A stretch of 64,000 bases of DNA, taken from contig JACDOX010000328.1 of the NCBI GenBank assembly GCA_014549065.1, forward strand, positions 540,129 through 604,128, in the 5' to 3' direction. The position numbers were made by a program, and so were the translations under genes. The stretch's first letter is position 1, and the number at the start of each line of letters is the position of its first letter. Of the stretch, positions 24,286-37,100 are shown piece by piece. The DNA is from Cardinalis cardinalis (Eukaryota; Chordata; Aves; Passeriformes; Cardinalidae). A model generated the notes under the pieces. That model worked only from the letters and a program-made list of their open reading frames with translations. It had not been told where the DNA came from and did not search any database.

Positions 24286-25721
24286 GTCTTCATCCTTATT
24301 TATAAATAATAAATCCATAGGTTCTCAATGTATATTAAAATAATATTCTATTCATGAACGTCTGCTATATTAACCAATAAAATTTTTAAAAAATAGAAAT
24401 TCAGTCATAGATTCTATCAGCATCTGGAGCTAGGTGGCAGGCTACAATATATGTCCAGATTAAAAACTTGAAACCTCAACTTAATAAAAAACCCCACAGG
24501 GTTTAAGCATGTTGCATGTCTAGAGCTTTTTTTCCATTTTATTTACTCATAAGTATCATTAATACCAAAGATCGAAAACCTTTGGTGTCATGTATGTCAC
24601 TCTCTCTCTTCAAGTCTTTAGTAGTTGTATGCTTATCTATTTCAGTCAAATGTATTTCTTATCGAAAAAAAAGGAGTGAGCAACCCGACAATACAGTGTT
24701 ATCGAATTTTTTCAGCTGAGACCCACATGTCATTCAGCATTCAGACATGCTTGTGCTTGATTGATGGATGGGTTTGTGACAAATAAAACTAGGATCAAGA
24801 GCTTTGCACCTTTTCCCCCATCAGGAACCAGAGTAAAGCATAACTCTATAACAATGGTGGGATTAGGGATGCATTAGCTCTCCATCGACCAAAACCACCC
24901 ATTCCCATCAATACTTTGCACTTAATAACCTGAAGCTATGATAAGAAAACAAAAGAAGGAGAAAGGGACAGGAGAAAACAAATCAATAGAAGAAGGGAAT
25001 GTCTGAAAGATGCACTGTCCAAATGAAGAAAAATTTTTGCTGAATTGCTAGGATAATGCCCCTTGACAAGAGAACAATGCACTGTCAAGGTTTATCAGAC
25101 AGGAGGCCTTTTGGCANAGTGTTTAGCACAGGTTGGGCATTTGAGTGGTGGCACTTACTGGAGATGTAAAATACATAATGCCAACATGCAGACAATAACC
25201 ACTCATTTTTGTTTTGTGTGAGCAGTTTGGATACCCATAGGGAACACAACTCCTTCTCCAGGTGTCCTGAAACAGATGCCACGAGCACAAGGAGTGATCC
25301 TGTCCCCCTGAAGTGCACGTGATCAGTGCTGGGCTGATGCTTCTGACTAAAACTTTGTGTTCACAATAAGATTAATTTCTACTTGCAAATATATATTTNT
25401 ATCTTTATTATTAATTTATATCTTATCTCTTCCTACAAACTAACCAGGAAGATCTGATTTAAGAGATCAATAGATACTATGTAGCTTCTTNTCTTGTTTA
25501 AAACTAAATTTTGGGAACTAGCATTAATACTGGAAGTAAAAGAAGTNTTCCTCAGCCTTTCTCCTCTTCTGGATCAAAGTAAGAGGAAACATATTTCTTA
25601 AAATGTTTGAGGCTTACTTAGAAAGATAATGAAGTATCAGCCAAGAAACAGCTTATGGAACACATGTGAATACAGAAACTGCTCCCTGTTTTGCAAGACT
25701 TGATGCTTGAACTTGCTTCTT

Positions 25722-25764
25722 ATGTGGGAACAACTAGGAAATGCTCATGTGGGAACAATTAGGA
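25722..25764. repeat. 18-bp direct repeat with a 25-bp period
   Basis: ATGTGGGAACAACTAGGA at 25722-25739 recurs with one mismatch at 25747-25764. This is a local tandem duplication. Confidence 0.9.
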
Positions 25765-27696
25765 TATAAGTTTCTCTAAAGCTGCGCTTCAAGTGCTGGA
25801 GGAGAGGAGATCTAATTGTTTTAAGCAGGAATGTGGTTGATCAATGTTGCTGACATTCAGTCTTTTACTCAATCAGGTGACTCATTTTCAGGTAAGCCTC
25901 TGATTCCAGGAAAAGTTCTAATATCTGGGATACTAAACAATGTTATTTAAGTTCTAATTTAATGAAAGGTAACAGTAAAGACTTTAAAGTGTTTCCTCTA
26001 GAAAAGGTTTTTAAAGTCCATGACAGCTACAAGATTTTACTCACTACAACAATNTGCATATGTTTTAATGTCTCCACATTAAATGTGCACTAAAAGGGGC
26101 TGAAAGGACCAACAATAAAAGCCCAGAAGTACAGAACAGTCAACAGGTGNTGTTCTCTCTCTCTGCCACACTCCTCCCTTGTCACATGTGGAAAGTCATG
26201 GAATCTCAGCTTCCCTGTGTGTAAATGATGGTTCTGATTTACAGCTCCAGCAGAGCCCATTCATTCCTTGTGGTCACAGCCTGTCCTACAAAGTAGAACC
26301 AATANTGAATTAAAGGAAGAGCCTGAAGAAACAAGCATGTTCCTACAAGTCAATACACTCTTTACAAGTTCCTTGATGACTACCTGAAGTTACTGAAAGG
26401 ACACAGAATTAACTAAAAAGCACTACAGTGGCTGGNGCATCAGCTGAAACGCATTCACATGAAGTGAGATAAGGATGGCAGGCACAGGAATATTTTCAAG
26501 ACATGCTAAAGGGTACTCAGAGGAAAGAAGAGGAAGAATAAGTATGAAAGGAAATAGCTAACAGTGACTTTTTCAATTCAGTGTATATGACAGGAGTAGA
26601 GTCAAATGCAGCATAACATGTGCAGAAGTAAAGGATGGAAATAAATTTATAAAACATGCAAGAACTGCAAAAGTGATAAATGAGGAAGTTTTCAGACAGA
26701 AAACCTTTCCTTTTTTTTTTTACTGCTGCTTTTATCATTTTAGACTTATGTTGCATTGCCCTGTGATAAATGNAAAAGGTGTTACTGTCCTGTGGAGTAA
26801 CCACCACAATCTCTGCTATTCTGGCTTGATGGTATTGTCACTGTCAATCCACACTCTCACAGGGCCTGTAACTTACTGTGATGAACAGCCTGAAATTCAG
26901 CATGCCCAAGTTACCCCAGCTCTGATAACACAANGGATGACACAGAAGCACATCTCTCATTTCCTTAAAACCTTTCTGAATATTAGAGGGTCTGCCCAAA
27001 TGGAGGTGACAGAAGCTTTCAGATCTGCCAAAACTGAAAATATTGCTACCATGGGGGGCAGCTGAGTGACTGATCCATCATAGCATGCACTTTATACTGG
27101 CAAAAGTTATTTCAATACTATTACATATAACAGGACTCATTCTGATGAGTTCATTAGTTATAAAATGAAGTGTTAAGGGAAATACTTTTATTTCATTTCA
27201 CTACACTTCTAAACNGTCTAAATGTACCACTCTACTTTTATTAAATTCTCAAAAACCTGTTTACGTTGTTTCTACTGGACAGATCCAAGTATCTGAAATC
27301 TCTCATTCACACACAATCTTAAAGGTAACTGCCACTAACTAAAATATATCAAAATATATTCTTTAAAAGTTCTCAAAAACAGTAACTTTCCATTCCAAAA
27401 ATGAATGACATAAATTTGGCAAGCCCACATCATGTAATTCACACAAAATCATGCAGCAAATGCCTGTTTTAAGTGCAAATCTCAAAGCCTTTTTAACTAC
27501 AGAGCAGCCCAAGCACTTGCATAATTAATTATTTATTTATTTCCTACCAGAAATAATAATGATCTGATCAAGATATCAGCAGTTTCAATCAGCCAGTTAT
27601 TTCCTAACTAATTTTGGGAAGGGAGTGAATGAGCAAGATTGAATAACAAATACCCCAATTCTGCAGTATGGCATGCAAGGAGGAGTGAGGAAGCTC

Positions 27697-27713
27697 TGTG
27701 TGTGTGTGTGTGT
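27697..27713. repeat. (TG)8 microsatellite
   Basis: Perfect TG dinucleotide run of 17 bases. Confidence 0.95.
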
Positions 27714-29039
27714 TCCAGGAGGATGCAGAGGCAAGAAGATATTTTGGCACAGCAAGATGATGGTACCCAGACCTTCTCCCAGTGACCAGGCTCAGCTGAG
27801 GATCATTGGCTTTTTGGTGCTGTGTTCTTCCATTTCTCTTCTTCCTGTTATCTCTCAAGTTAAAAATTACTATGGAGTGGAGAGTAATTCCTACAGTGGT
27901 AGCTGAAGATTTTAATCTATGGTTGCTTCTGGCATGGGGGTAAAACTTCCAGAGAATTTAGTAACTATCCCCTTCTTCAGGATTTTAAACCTAGAGCTAC
28001 AGACCAATTTTCCTTAAAAACATGAATGACTGGGCTAGGCCAAGCTTTCTGCTCCCCAGTGATTCCAACACCTTTTTCTTCCTGTTTTAATTTATTTGGA
28101 TTTATATTTTATAAACCAGGTGAAAGATGCTTCTAAATCCATGCTTTGTTTATTTGCTTAAAAAGCTCATACAATCTTAGCATCATTTCCCTCCAAATCT
28201 AGATACCACACCAGGCTTGCAAGACACTTCACAAAGAATTGATTTCTAATTCTAATGATCTCTGATGAAGTTGTTGTGTTATGAGAAAACAAAACCCCAA
28301 AGGTTTTCTCCCCCACAATAAAGTATGAGTAACCCTTTTAAAGAACAGCACACTTGTGTCAACACTGAATTCAGTGAGAGAGAATGGTGCTTTGTCATGC
28401 TTCAGCCTCAAGAAATATAAGGTCAGGTTTTGAGTGTTATGCTTAAATATGCATTAATGTAAACATTTGACATTGATCAGTNATCCATTGGGTACCATCC
28501 CTATTTTATTTATAGGTCTGTAGCTTGTAGCATGACTTCAGCTCTCATGTACAGTTCATAACCTGCAGAGCATTTACCAAAAATTAATGGGNTTCCTTCC
28601 CAACTACATATCTCATTACCTTTGTCAATACAGGGATATTGTCTGATGTCAAAATCGGCAACTCCCCTCTTAATTGCATAGACGTGCATGGGTAATTTCT
28701 TTTTGCTCAACTATTCCAAACACCCCAAGAAACAATTCTGGGGAAGCTGGCAAGTCAATGTATTTATATCGAAACATTATGTGTGCACTTTGTAAAGCAG
28801 ATCACTAAAATTTATTCCTTGTGACCAAAAGGTAGAATCCAAACCAACATTTGGATGGCCACAAGAAGGTCTACCAGCTTATGAAGACTTTGCCAGTTAG
28901 ATCTTCAAGTCCTCACTTTGGAATCAATTCTTTTTCTTTGGTGGAACTAAATGCATATGCTCCAGAGGGTTTGCCCAACTTCTGAAGGACATGTGCCTAT
29001 AATAGGCCTTTCTCATCTCTGTCTTGTTAACAAGTATAT

Positions 29040-29620
29040 AAATAAGAGAAGGCTTCAGTAATTGGCTCAGAGTTACTAATGAATTAATTAACTTCAGTCT
29101 ATTTTACCTAACCTTTAATAATAAGAATCTTTTTTTGGTCTAGCAATAGGTCTGACAGGCTGAAAAAACAGACATGCAGCAAAGCTCTTGAAAATTAATG
29201 AGAAACGAGGAAAGAATCAATGTACATTCTGCTTGCAGAGAACTGACACAAAAAAGACACAATAAACCATGAACAAACACAGTCAGTTTAAAAAATAGGT
29301 TAGAAAAAGTGGGCAAATTCAATTATAGAAGTAATTAGAAGATATAGGGCAAGGCTGCCTTTTGGGACTGTGCCAGAAAACATGAATTAATAAGAGTGAA
29401 TAGAAAGCGCCCATGTAGTAATTAAGAGGCAATCACCTATGGCAATGAATACCTGAAAACAGGCTGCAAACTATTAATTCAGTGATCAAAAATATTTTTA
29501 GATGATTAATATGGCAAATTTGTTTTAAAAGACTAATTTCTGGAAAGATATCAAGACAATAGCACATTATTTGTTCCTCTGGCATTTATATAGCTAATTA
29601 AATTTTATAATTTGCAACAA
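29040..29620. promoter_or_regulatory. candidate conserved enhancer rich in TAATTA cores
   Basis: Four TAATTA cores lie at 29085-29090, 29332-29337, 29419-29424 and 29595-29600, with further ATTA/AATTAAT sites between. The sequence is complex, not low-complexity, and matches no repeat I recognise. Homeodomain factors bind TAATTA. Clusters like this are common in deeply conserved developmental enhancers. Conservation must be tested by alignment. Confidence 0.35.
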
Positions 29621-30300
29621 CATTAAGCATTAACTGAAAACAGTAAAAGCAATATTTCCTCCAATAATTCTTTATTATAGTGTCTTCAAAATCTGTGAGT
29701 TAAGACTACCTTAACTTTTTTTAAAGAAAATTCAAGTGTTCTGAGCCNATTGCTTTATTTATTTGAATGATTTTTGTTGTTGTTTATTAAAAAGACACCA
29801 TGCATGAATTTTACATAATAATTTTCAGCTACTGTAAAACAGGTACTGAAACAACATGATTATAATTCAAAGAACTATAAACAGAATTCTTTGATACTCA
29901 AATAAGCNATCACAGATGTTAATGCATGGCCAAGAAAGATTGTTTTTTTCATTAGAGCATGTTCCTCTCCTTCAGATACAAAAAATGAGCAAGTTACAGT
30001 CAAGATGTGCAATATCAGTCAGGAAAAAAAGATCTAAACCTCTGGTAACAGGTTATTTATTCTTCAGTAAATCAAGTAAGGGTTAATTTACTTTCTCAAT
30101 TGTAAAACCAGACTAATTTCTCTAAATTCAGTTTTNTCATTGCCATTTCTGTTTGCATGCTGGAAGTTCACCATCTCCTCAGTTGTGCTAATGTATCTGT
30201 TTTGATACTGTAAAACAAGCTTTGGAACTGGTCAAGAGCTAGAGCTGTCTCAACCAGCACTGGTCATATCCTTTCCAGCTTGCTGGTCCTCATCATTGGG
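29621..30300. other. non-coding stretch left of the CR1 element
   Basis: AT-rich unique DNA with no gene or repeat recognised. Confidence 0.6.
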
Positions 30301-32100
30301 TCANAGAACCATAGAATGTTAAGGGGTTTGGATGGACTCTAAAGATCACCTACTCCCACACCTCCTGCCATGGACAGGGACACCTCCCACTAGATCAGGT
30401 TGCTCAAGGCCTTTTCCAGTCCATCTTTAAACACATGCCAGGACNGGGGCATTCACAACCTCCCTGGGCAACTTGTTCCAGTGTCTCACCAGTCTCACAA
30501 TAAAAAATTTCTTCCTAACATTTAGCCAAAATGTCCCCTCTTTCAATTTGTATCCATTGCTTCTTGTCCTGTCACTACAGGTNCTGATGAAGAATCCCNC
30601 TCTGGCTTCCCTGTAGCCCCTTCAGATACTGGGAGGTGCTATGATGTCTCCACACAATTTTCTCCAGGCTGAGCAGCCCCATCTTTCTCAGNTGTTTTCG
30701 CAGGTCATACCCCTTGAACCCATTCTGTCATGGTGACCATTCTTGCCATCTGTCTTTCAACCTCTTCTGTTCTTTCTCAGCTGAGAAGGCTGGTACTGCA
30801 CAGAATATTCAAGCTGTAGGTGTACTATGGATTTATATGCTCTTATAATGATGGCTTTCATTTTGTTCTCTGCTTAAAATTTTGGTTTGGTTGTTCTTGA
30901 CATGACAGTTTTGCAGAGCTATCCATTTACTTCAAGATCTGATTTCTGAGAAGTGATGGTTAGTTCTCAACCCATCACTTTATATTTAAAGATAGACTTA
31001 TTTTTCCTGTGTGCATTTGTCTGCGCTGAATATNTTTTTTTTCCTTCCCATTATTGCCAGCATTATAAGATCTTTCTCAACATACCATAGCTGGCTTTTC
31101 TCTTAACTTTTCTGAGTAACTTGGTACCATCAGCAGATTTTGTTCCCTCACTATTCACTTTTNTATTTTCAGACCACTTATGAATATGTTGAATAGCACA
31201 GATCTCCACAGGGTTTTCAGTGATGACCTACCTCTACTGTGAGCACTGACCATTTATTTCTGTACTCTGCTCTCTATGCCAACTAGTTATTTATTGATGT
31301 GAGCATCTTCCTTTTTGTTCCAGAATATTTTATTTTCTTAAAGGCTTTTGGGAATGAACCTTGTTAAACCCCTTTTGAACACCCAAGCAGGTGATCTCAG
31401 CTGGGTCTCCTGGGTTCTCCTACTAGTAGATACCTTCAGAGAATTTGAATACACAATTAGGCCAGGACTTATCTTTTAAAACTTAGACACAAAACTTCAC
31501 AATATGCCACAATTATTCAGATTACATGATTTATATTATTTTTTATAATTTCTACTCATTTTCCCAGCACAGATGTCAGGCTTACTGGGATGCAGCTTCT
31601 TGGATTTGCCTGAATGTCGTTCTAAAATCTGTTGCTTTATTANTCAGATTTCAGTCCTCTGGCTCAAAATTATTTGAGCTAAGAAGCTCAATCACCTGTT
31701 TCTCTCCTGAATTTCTTTAAAATTTCCAAGTGAATGTCTCTACTCCTGATGAGTTTTTTTAGCTTGTTTTGTTNATTTGCTCTATAAACTATATATGGAC
31801 GCTTCCATTTGAAGCAAATCCTAAAATGTATTCAATAAATTAGGATTCTGGGATGGGATTCTCACCAGCCTCCCCCATGGTAAGCACAGGTGCAAAAAAA
31901 TCACAGCTTTTCTGCTGTGGCTTTATATTTTTTGAATATTCCTTTCATGCCTCAAGCATCTTAGAGATTTTCTGTCAGTAATCACGCTCCTGATGTGTTT
32001 GAAGAGAAAGGATATTATTACTTTTTATTCCTTAAGTTGATTTTCAACTTCTTTTGAGCACTGTTTGTTGAATTACTTGTTATCTAGATTGACTCAAGGC
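30301..32100 (-). mobile_element. CR1 LINE, 3' part, inserted on the minus strand
   Basis: On the plus strand it begins with the reverse of the CR1 tail (ACCATAGAATG near 30309) and runs through the standard 3' region seen in avian CR1: CCATGGACAGGGACACCTCC, TGCTCAAGGCC, TTCTTGTCCTGTCACTAC and CAGGCTGAGCAGCCCC. Reverse-transcriptase-derived sequence follows at about 31150-31620 (TTATGAATATGTTGAATAGC; ATGTCAGGCTTACTGG). Similarity fades by about 32,080. All frames are broken, so the element is dead. CR1 copies are usually truncated at the 5' end, as here. The well-preserved 3' end implies moderate age. Confidence 0.9.
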
Positions 32101-33414
32101 TCTGGCTTACCGTGCAGCCCTAAAAGCAACGCACCACAGGAGGTGCAACTTCTTGGTAGGCTTGAACTTTCCTAGGTCTGAGTTACCATCTAGCAGAAGG
32201 CCACCTTTTGTTGCCACATGCTGGCACCAATGCTCAGCTATACTGTGAGTTGATCAGGCTGAAAACTGGCCATTGTAGGAAACTTCTCAACTTTCTCTAA
32301 CCACACAGTCCCACACCACTTGTGCTGTTGCAGGGAGAAGGGAAGACAGAGATAAANCTTATGGTGTAACTGGTGTTTTAACACCAAAGAATATTTAGAT
32401 TAACTTGATTTTGAAGCTCTATCAAGGGAGCAAAGCTGGGCCATGGTCCAGAAATGAGTGGGTGGGTGGGAGTGGTGAGGTGAGGACACCTAAGACTGCT
32501 GCCAAATCCCTCTTCTCATCAAACTACATGCTGAGTGTAATGCAGAATTCTGACACTCAGGGGCTTAAGATAATCAATTACAATAATCAAAGTTAAGCCT
32601 TTTCTAAAGGGGTATTTAGGAAAATTTGCAGGGTGTATTTTCCCTGCCCAGTGAAGCTATGTCTTGATTTTCAGATTTACAAGTTAATTTATTGGAAGAG
32701 TAGGAGGGGAGTAAAACTGGGAACTGGGGAATGTTCCACACCGTTACTAAAATACAGAAAGCTTGGGGGGTACTTAATCCCCATCCTGCATTTCTGTCAT
32801 CAGCTAAACATTGTTCCCCATTGTGCACACAAGGAGAAGTGCAAAGCTGACCCAGCAGATTGAGATGAAAAGATTAGAAGCAGAAATTAAAGTCTCCTAG
32901 AGAGATTGTTCAGCTATTATACACTGATAAATTTTTCATGGATTTCCCTACATTTTAAAAAATCNTATTAATCTGAACTCAGGTGGTTTAAAAACATTCC
33001 TCTGATTGTCAGTATTTCCCTCTGATTGCCTGGTAGGAACACTCTGGTAGACAGACCCATTCCTAGTTTAGCTAAAGAGGAAGTTTTACTCAAAAAGAAT
33101 ACAGAGATTTCAGCGTTCAAATTTGCCCAGGCTACTTCTGCTTCAGTTTCTGACCTGTCCTTCATTCAGATATGGAAAGAAAGTGTGAGCTCAGGACATA
33201 AATGCCTGGTACTGTAAGAATAGAAAATGGCTNTTCTAGGTGAGACCAAGCCAGGCACTGTCTCATTCAGCAGCCAGAAGAGAGTGCCTGGAGGAGGACA
33301 GAAGAGGAAAGTAATAACATTTCCCCCAAAAACTCTTCCAGCTTCCACCAATCTGAGTCTCAAAGAGTACTCCAGCCAGATGAGGTTCATGTGTATTTTT
33401 AACCTCTTTGGATT
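32101..33414. other. non-coding stretch between two CR1 copies
   Basis: Unique sequence with no gene. A short G-rich run (GTGGGTGGGTGGGAGTGG, about 32458-32475) could form a G-quadruplex. A frame over 33227-33667 runs into the next CR1 fragment and is not considered a gene. Confidence 0.55.
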
Positions 33415-34165
33415 TCCCTTTTGGCAACTTGTTCAAGCTTCCCTTGAACCCATAGAAACGTTAAACTCTGACAGTACCCTGTGGCTACTTAATTATGTTA
33501 TGCTTAAAGATCTGCTTTTGCTTCTTTTCCAGCTGCCACATCTGTCATCCTGCCTTCATTTCTTGTCCTGGCAAAGACTGTGCACAAACCGCGTGAGGGA
33601 ACCTCTTTGTGTATGGTGCTTTAGTCCAGATACCTTCATCATCTCTCCCATCAGTCTCCTTTTCTAGGCATACAAAGGGTCTACTTTGCTTAGTTTCTTT
33701 TTAATGGAAATCTCTTCCTGTGATCATCCTTGTTGCCCTTTTGTGAAGCTTTTGAAAAGGTAGGGGCAGACAATATGCAAGATGTGGGTGTGCCATGTAT
33801 TTATGTGCTGGCATAAATATTCTGTACTTATCTTCTATCCCCTTCCTATTTATTCCTAATATTCAATGAACATCACTAACGACTAAGCAGATTCTTTCAT
33901 GGCCCTGTCTTTTATCATCCCAAGACCTCACTCCTTGGTGGTAAGATGGCTGAAAGCCCATAATTTATCTGTAAAGTTTTGATTATTCCCAGATGCATCA
34001 CTCGAACACTTATCTAAGCTGAATTTCATGGGATAGTTAAGGAGTACTCATTGAGTTTCATAAGATTCTCCTGCCAGTCCTGCTAAGCGTCCTCAACTTT
34101 ATTGTCCTGAAAATCTGGCATCATCAACAGACTGCCACTTAACCAGTCATCCTCTTTTCACTTTC
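33415..34165 (-). mobile_element. older CR1-type LINE fragment on the minus strand
   Basis: The plus strand shows the reverse of an ancient amniote CR1 3' region: TACCCTGTGGC, CATCATCTCTCCCATCAGTC, CCTTGTTGCCCTTTTGTGAA, AAGATGTGGGTGTGCCATG, CTGAATTTCATGGG and GGCATCATCAACAGACT. The order matches the corresponding part of the neighbouring CR1 at 30.3-32.1 kb, so this is a separate insertion and not a continuation. It has diverged further and has lost its 3' tail. No open frame survives. Confidence 0.8.
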
Positions 34166-37100
34166 CTCATGAATCAAAGAAGGAAGTTTCCTCATCTCTA
34201 GGCATAACCTCCTCTTTCAAAACGAGATCCCAATATTTCTTTCTCCACAGTGTTGCCTCCTTCATTTCATCTTGACAATTCCTCACCAGAGAGACAATAG
34301 CCAGTTTTGAATCTCTGTTTCTTTTAACAACACCCAAGTATTTTGGGCTCTGATGGATGTAACACACTAGACAAAAAGGTTCTCACATCACCTCTCTTAG
34401 AAGGATGCCAGTCAGAACTCTCCAGTTTTCTTGGCATTGCACACACAGTACAGTGCTTAGAAACCAATTCTCTGTGCAGTTCAACATCTGAGGTCAGTGA
34501 CAAACACAGCTTTCAAAGAAGGGTACATTTGAATCCACTCTTCTTGTCAGATGAATAACAACAGTAAAGCGATGCATCTCTAACAAAACCCCATAATAAA
34601 GGTTTTAAAGCATGGTGATCACGGGAATTAGCTTGTGAGAACATGCAAAGTACAACCCAACTTAATCTAATTAGGGTTTTAACACACAAAAGTTAACACC
34701 TCTCCTGGCATTTATAGTTGATAAATTAAATATTCTTTAAAAGAAAGAAAAAGGAAATTTTGAAATGCTTTGGTAAGTTTGGAACTGAAAAGTTCCACTT
34801 CCAGCACAATGTTTCTGAAATTTTTAAAAGAACTTACTGAATATTTTTAGGGAAAAAAAAATCTGCTTGAAAATGGAATTTTAATAATGAGAAATAATAG
34901 CATCTTTGAGATTTTTTTCCATTAANAAAGTATGAAAGACAAATTAAAAACATAAAAAGTGCTGTTTTGCTGAAATACCCGTATCTGCCTTTGAGGTAAC
35001 TGGCAGAATAGATCAGGAATTAATTCTCTCTTTAGTCTTCATCAGCATATGTACTTTTACAGATACACAGAGCCTTGCAGAAGCCTGGGGTTACTTTGTG
35101 TTTCCTCTAGTCAGTGCCAACATAACACAAACCAGCACCACCTTTTAGGTCTCTCCTTGATTCAGAAACTGTCATGAGGAAATTTCCAAGGAGTAAGGAA
35201 TGGCTAGCAGCAAGGAGTATTACGCTGAGGAAGCTGAAGAACTACACAATTTGGAAAGAGAAAATCTATAGGACTAAACTGAGAAGATNACTACAGAAAG
35301 CAACAGAAAGAAATAAAAATCAGCTGAGCAACTATCACAGTAAAGAAAAATTTTAAGAACTACTCCAGGAAGAGATGAAATGCGAGTGAGAAGAGGCCAC
35401 CTCTACCATCCACATCCCCATGAAAGTGCAAATAACTCATCATAGACAAAGAAAAGGTCTGCCAGGGACTCTGGGTGGTCATGCTGTTTATTATTTCTCA
35501 GCCTGTGATCAGTGGATTAGCTGAGNGTACATGAAATATGTGAGATACCAGAAGATGACTTACAAAAAATTGCAAATCTTCCGTATCTTGTTGTAATTTA
35601 TATTATTTGTGGTAGTCATCTCCTTACAGCTGAGTTTTTCAAAAGTAAAATACTATATGTTGCAGGTATTAGGTACCTCTCCATCTTCAACCTCATTTGT
35701 CACTGCCCTCACCATCTTCTGCTGACNAGTAAGCCTGTAGCTTGGTTTTCCTACTGCTTTGAAAGCTCATTCAGTGCAGTTTCATGCAACTTTCTGGTCA
35801 TATCTCATTTTTGTGTCTTGATTACTTCAATTCTGTCTCTGTAGGCTCATCATAGTCCCTTAAAAGTCTGATTCCTTTTTGAGTCTTTGGCTAAGGCTCA
35901 TGTGCTAACAAAAGATGTCTCAGTACACAGCCTGCCATCCCCTGCAATGGCACAGTTTCTGCTTGTGCCTTTGGGATCTGTTCTTTGAGAAACTGCTATC
36001 ACCATGTCTTTACTAGTAATTTTTCCCCTTCTCCTTTATATGAAATGCCAATTGCTCAGATTTGTATAAAGTCTCATGAAATACACTGATCCAATCTCTT
36101 ATTTCTTAATGCTTGTCACATCCCACTAACAGCCAATGCTCACCCGTTCCACAGCCTACCATAAGACCCAGGACAGAAGGCTCTCAATGGCATAAAGGAA
36201 TTAGGTATTTTATGCCTATTGAATTTCATCTGAGTGAAAATTGAATTGAAAATCAATGGGAACTGGGAGCATAAAACCTTGTAATATGTCTAAAAATCTC
36301 TTACAGTGAGGTTTTTCAGCTGCTTTTCCCACCCTGAGGAAGAGGGTGAGTAGAAATGCTGAGGAGGACCTGTCACGCAAAGGAAACATTTCCAGGAGCA
36401 GGCAAGCTGGNAGATCATGGCCCAGCAGTGGGTTTGACCTCATTTCTCTTCCATATTACAAAAACTCTGTAATTTTCTATTAGTGCCCTTAGTCCAAGTC
36501 ATTTCCCAGCTCAACAGACCCAGTCTGTTCCCAGATGCCTTTAACCACCGAGCAAAGACAAAAGCAATATGCCCAAGAGCACAGCTGAAAAACGGGAGAC
36601 CAGGAGGTCCTCAGCATGTCAGAGCAGAGACTGGCTCCTGAGTGCAGTGCAAAAGCTGGCAGAGTCAATCTGCACCACAGCCACCCAATCCTGACCTGTA
36701 CGATGATAGTGGGTTTGCCTTTTTTTATTACTATTTGTTTGGTTTNATGGTTTTTCCCCCAAAGAGAGAAAACAGATTGCCTCAGAAAACAAGTGTCAAG
36801 AACAGATGTTTCCTGATGCTGTAGATATTTAATACCTATATATGAACTATGGTACTTGTACCTTATTCCCATGTCTTTATTTAGGGCACAGAGTTACCTT
36901 CCACCTGAAAGCCACTAACATGTGGCTTGATTTTCTAGAAGAGCAGTAAAACCAACAACTGAGCCAAACTTCTTCAGTAGAGTGACAAGACATCAACCAA
37001 TAGGGCCCAAGGGCTGGAGTGTTGTGGGGGTGAAGCATTAAGCTCTAATCACCATCCTACTGAAATCACAGAACTGCAATAATGATGGTCGTAAGAATGG

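Larger units (their letters stand above)
24286..29039. other. non-coding stretch, no gene seen
   Basis: AT-rich unique DNA. It contains the spaced duplication at 25722-25764, a (TG)n at 27697-27713 and a TAATTAATTA run near 27521-27535. The longest frame (about 26673-27065) has no recognisable domain. Confidence 0.55.

Noticed and set aside
35174..35356. Lys/Arg-rich 60-codon frame
   Set aside because: The sequence is purine-rich, which gives Lys/Arg/Glu codons without coding selection. No splice sites or homologue are visible.
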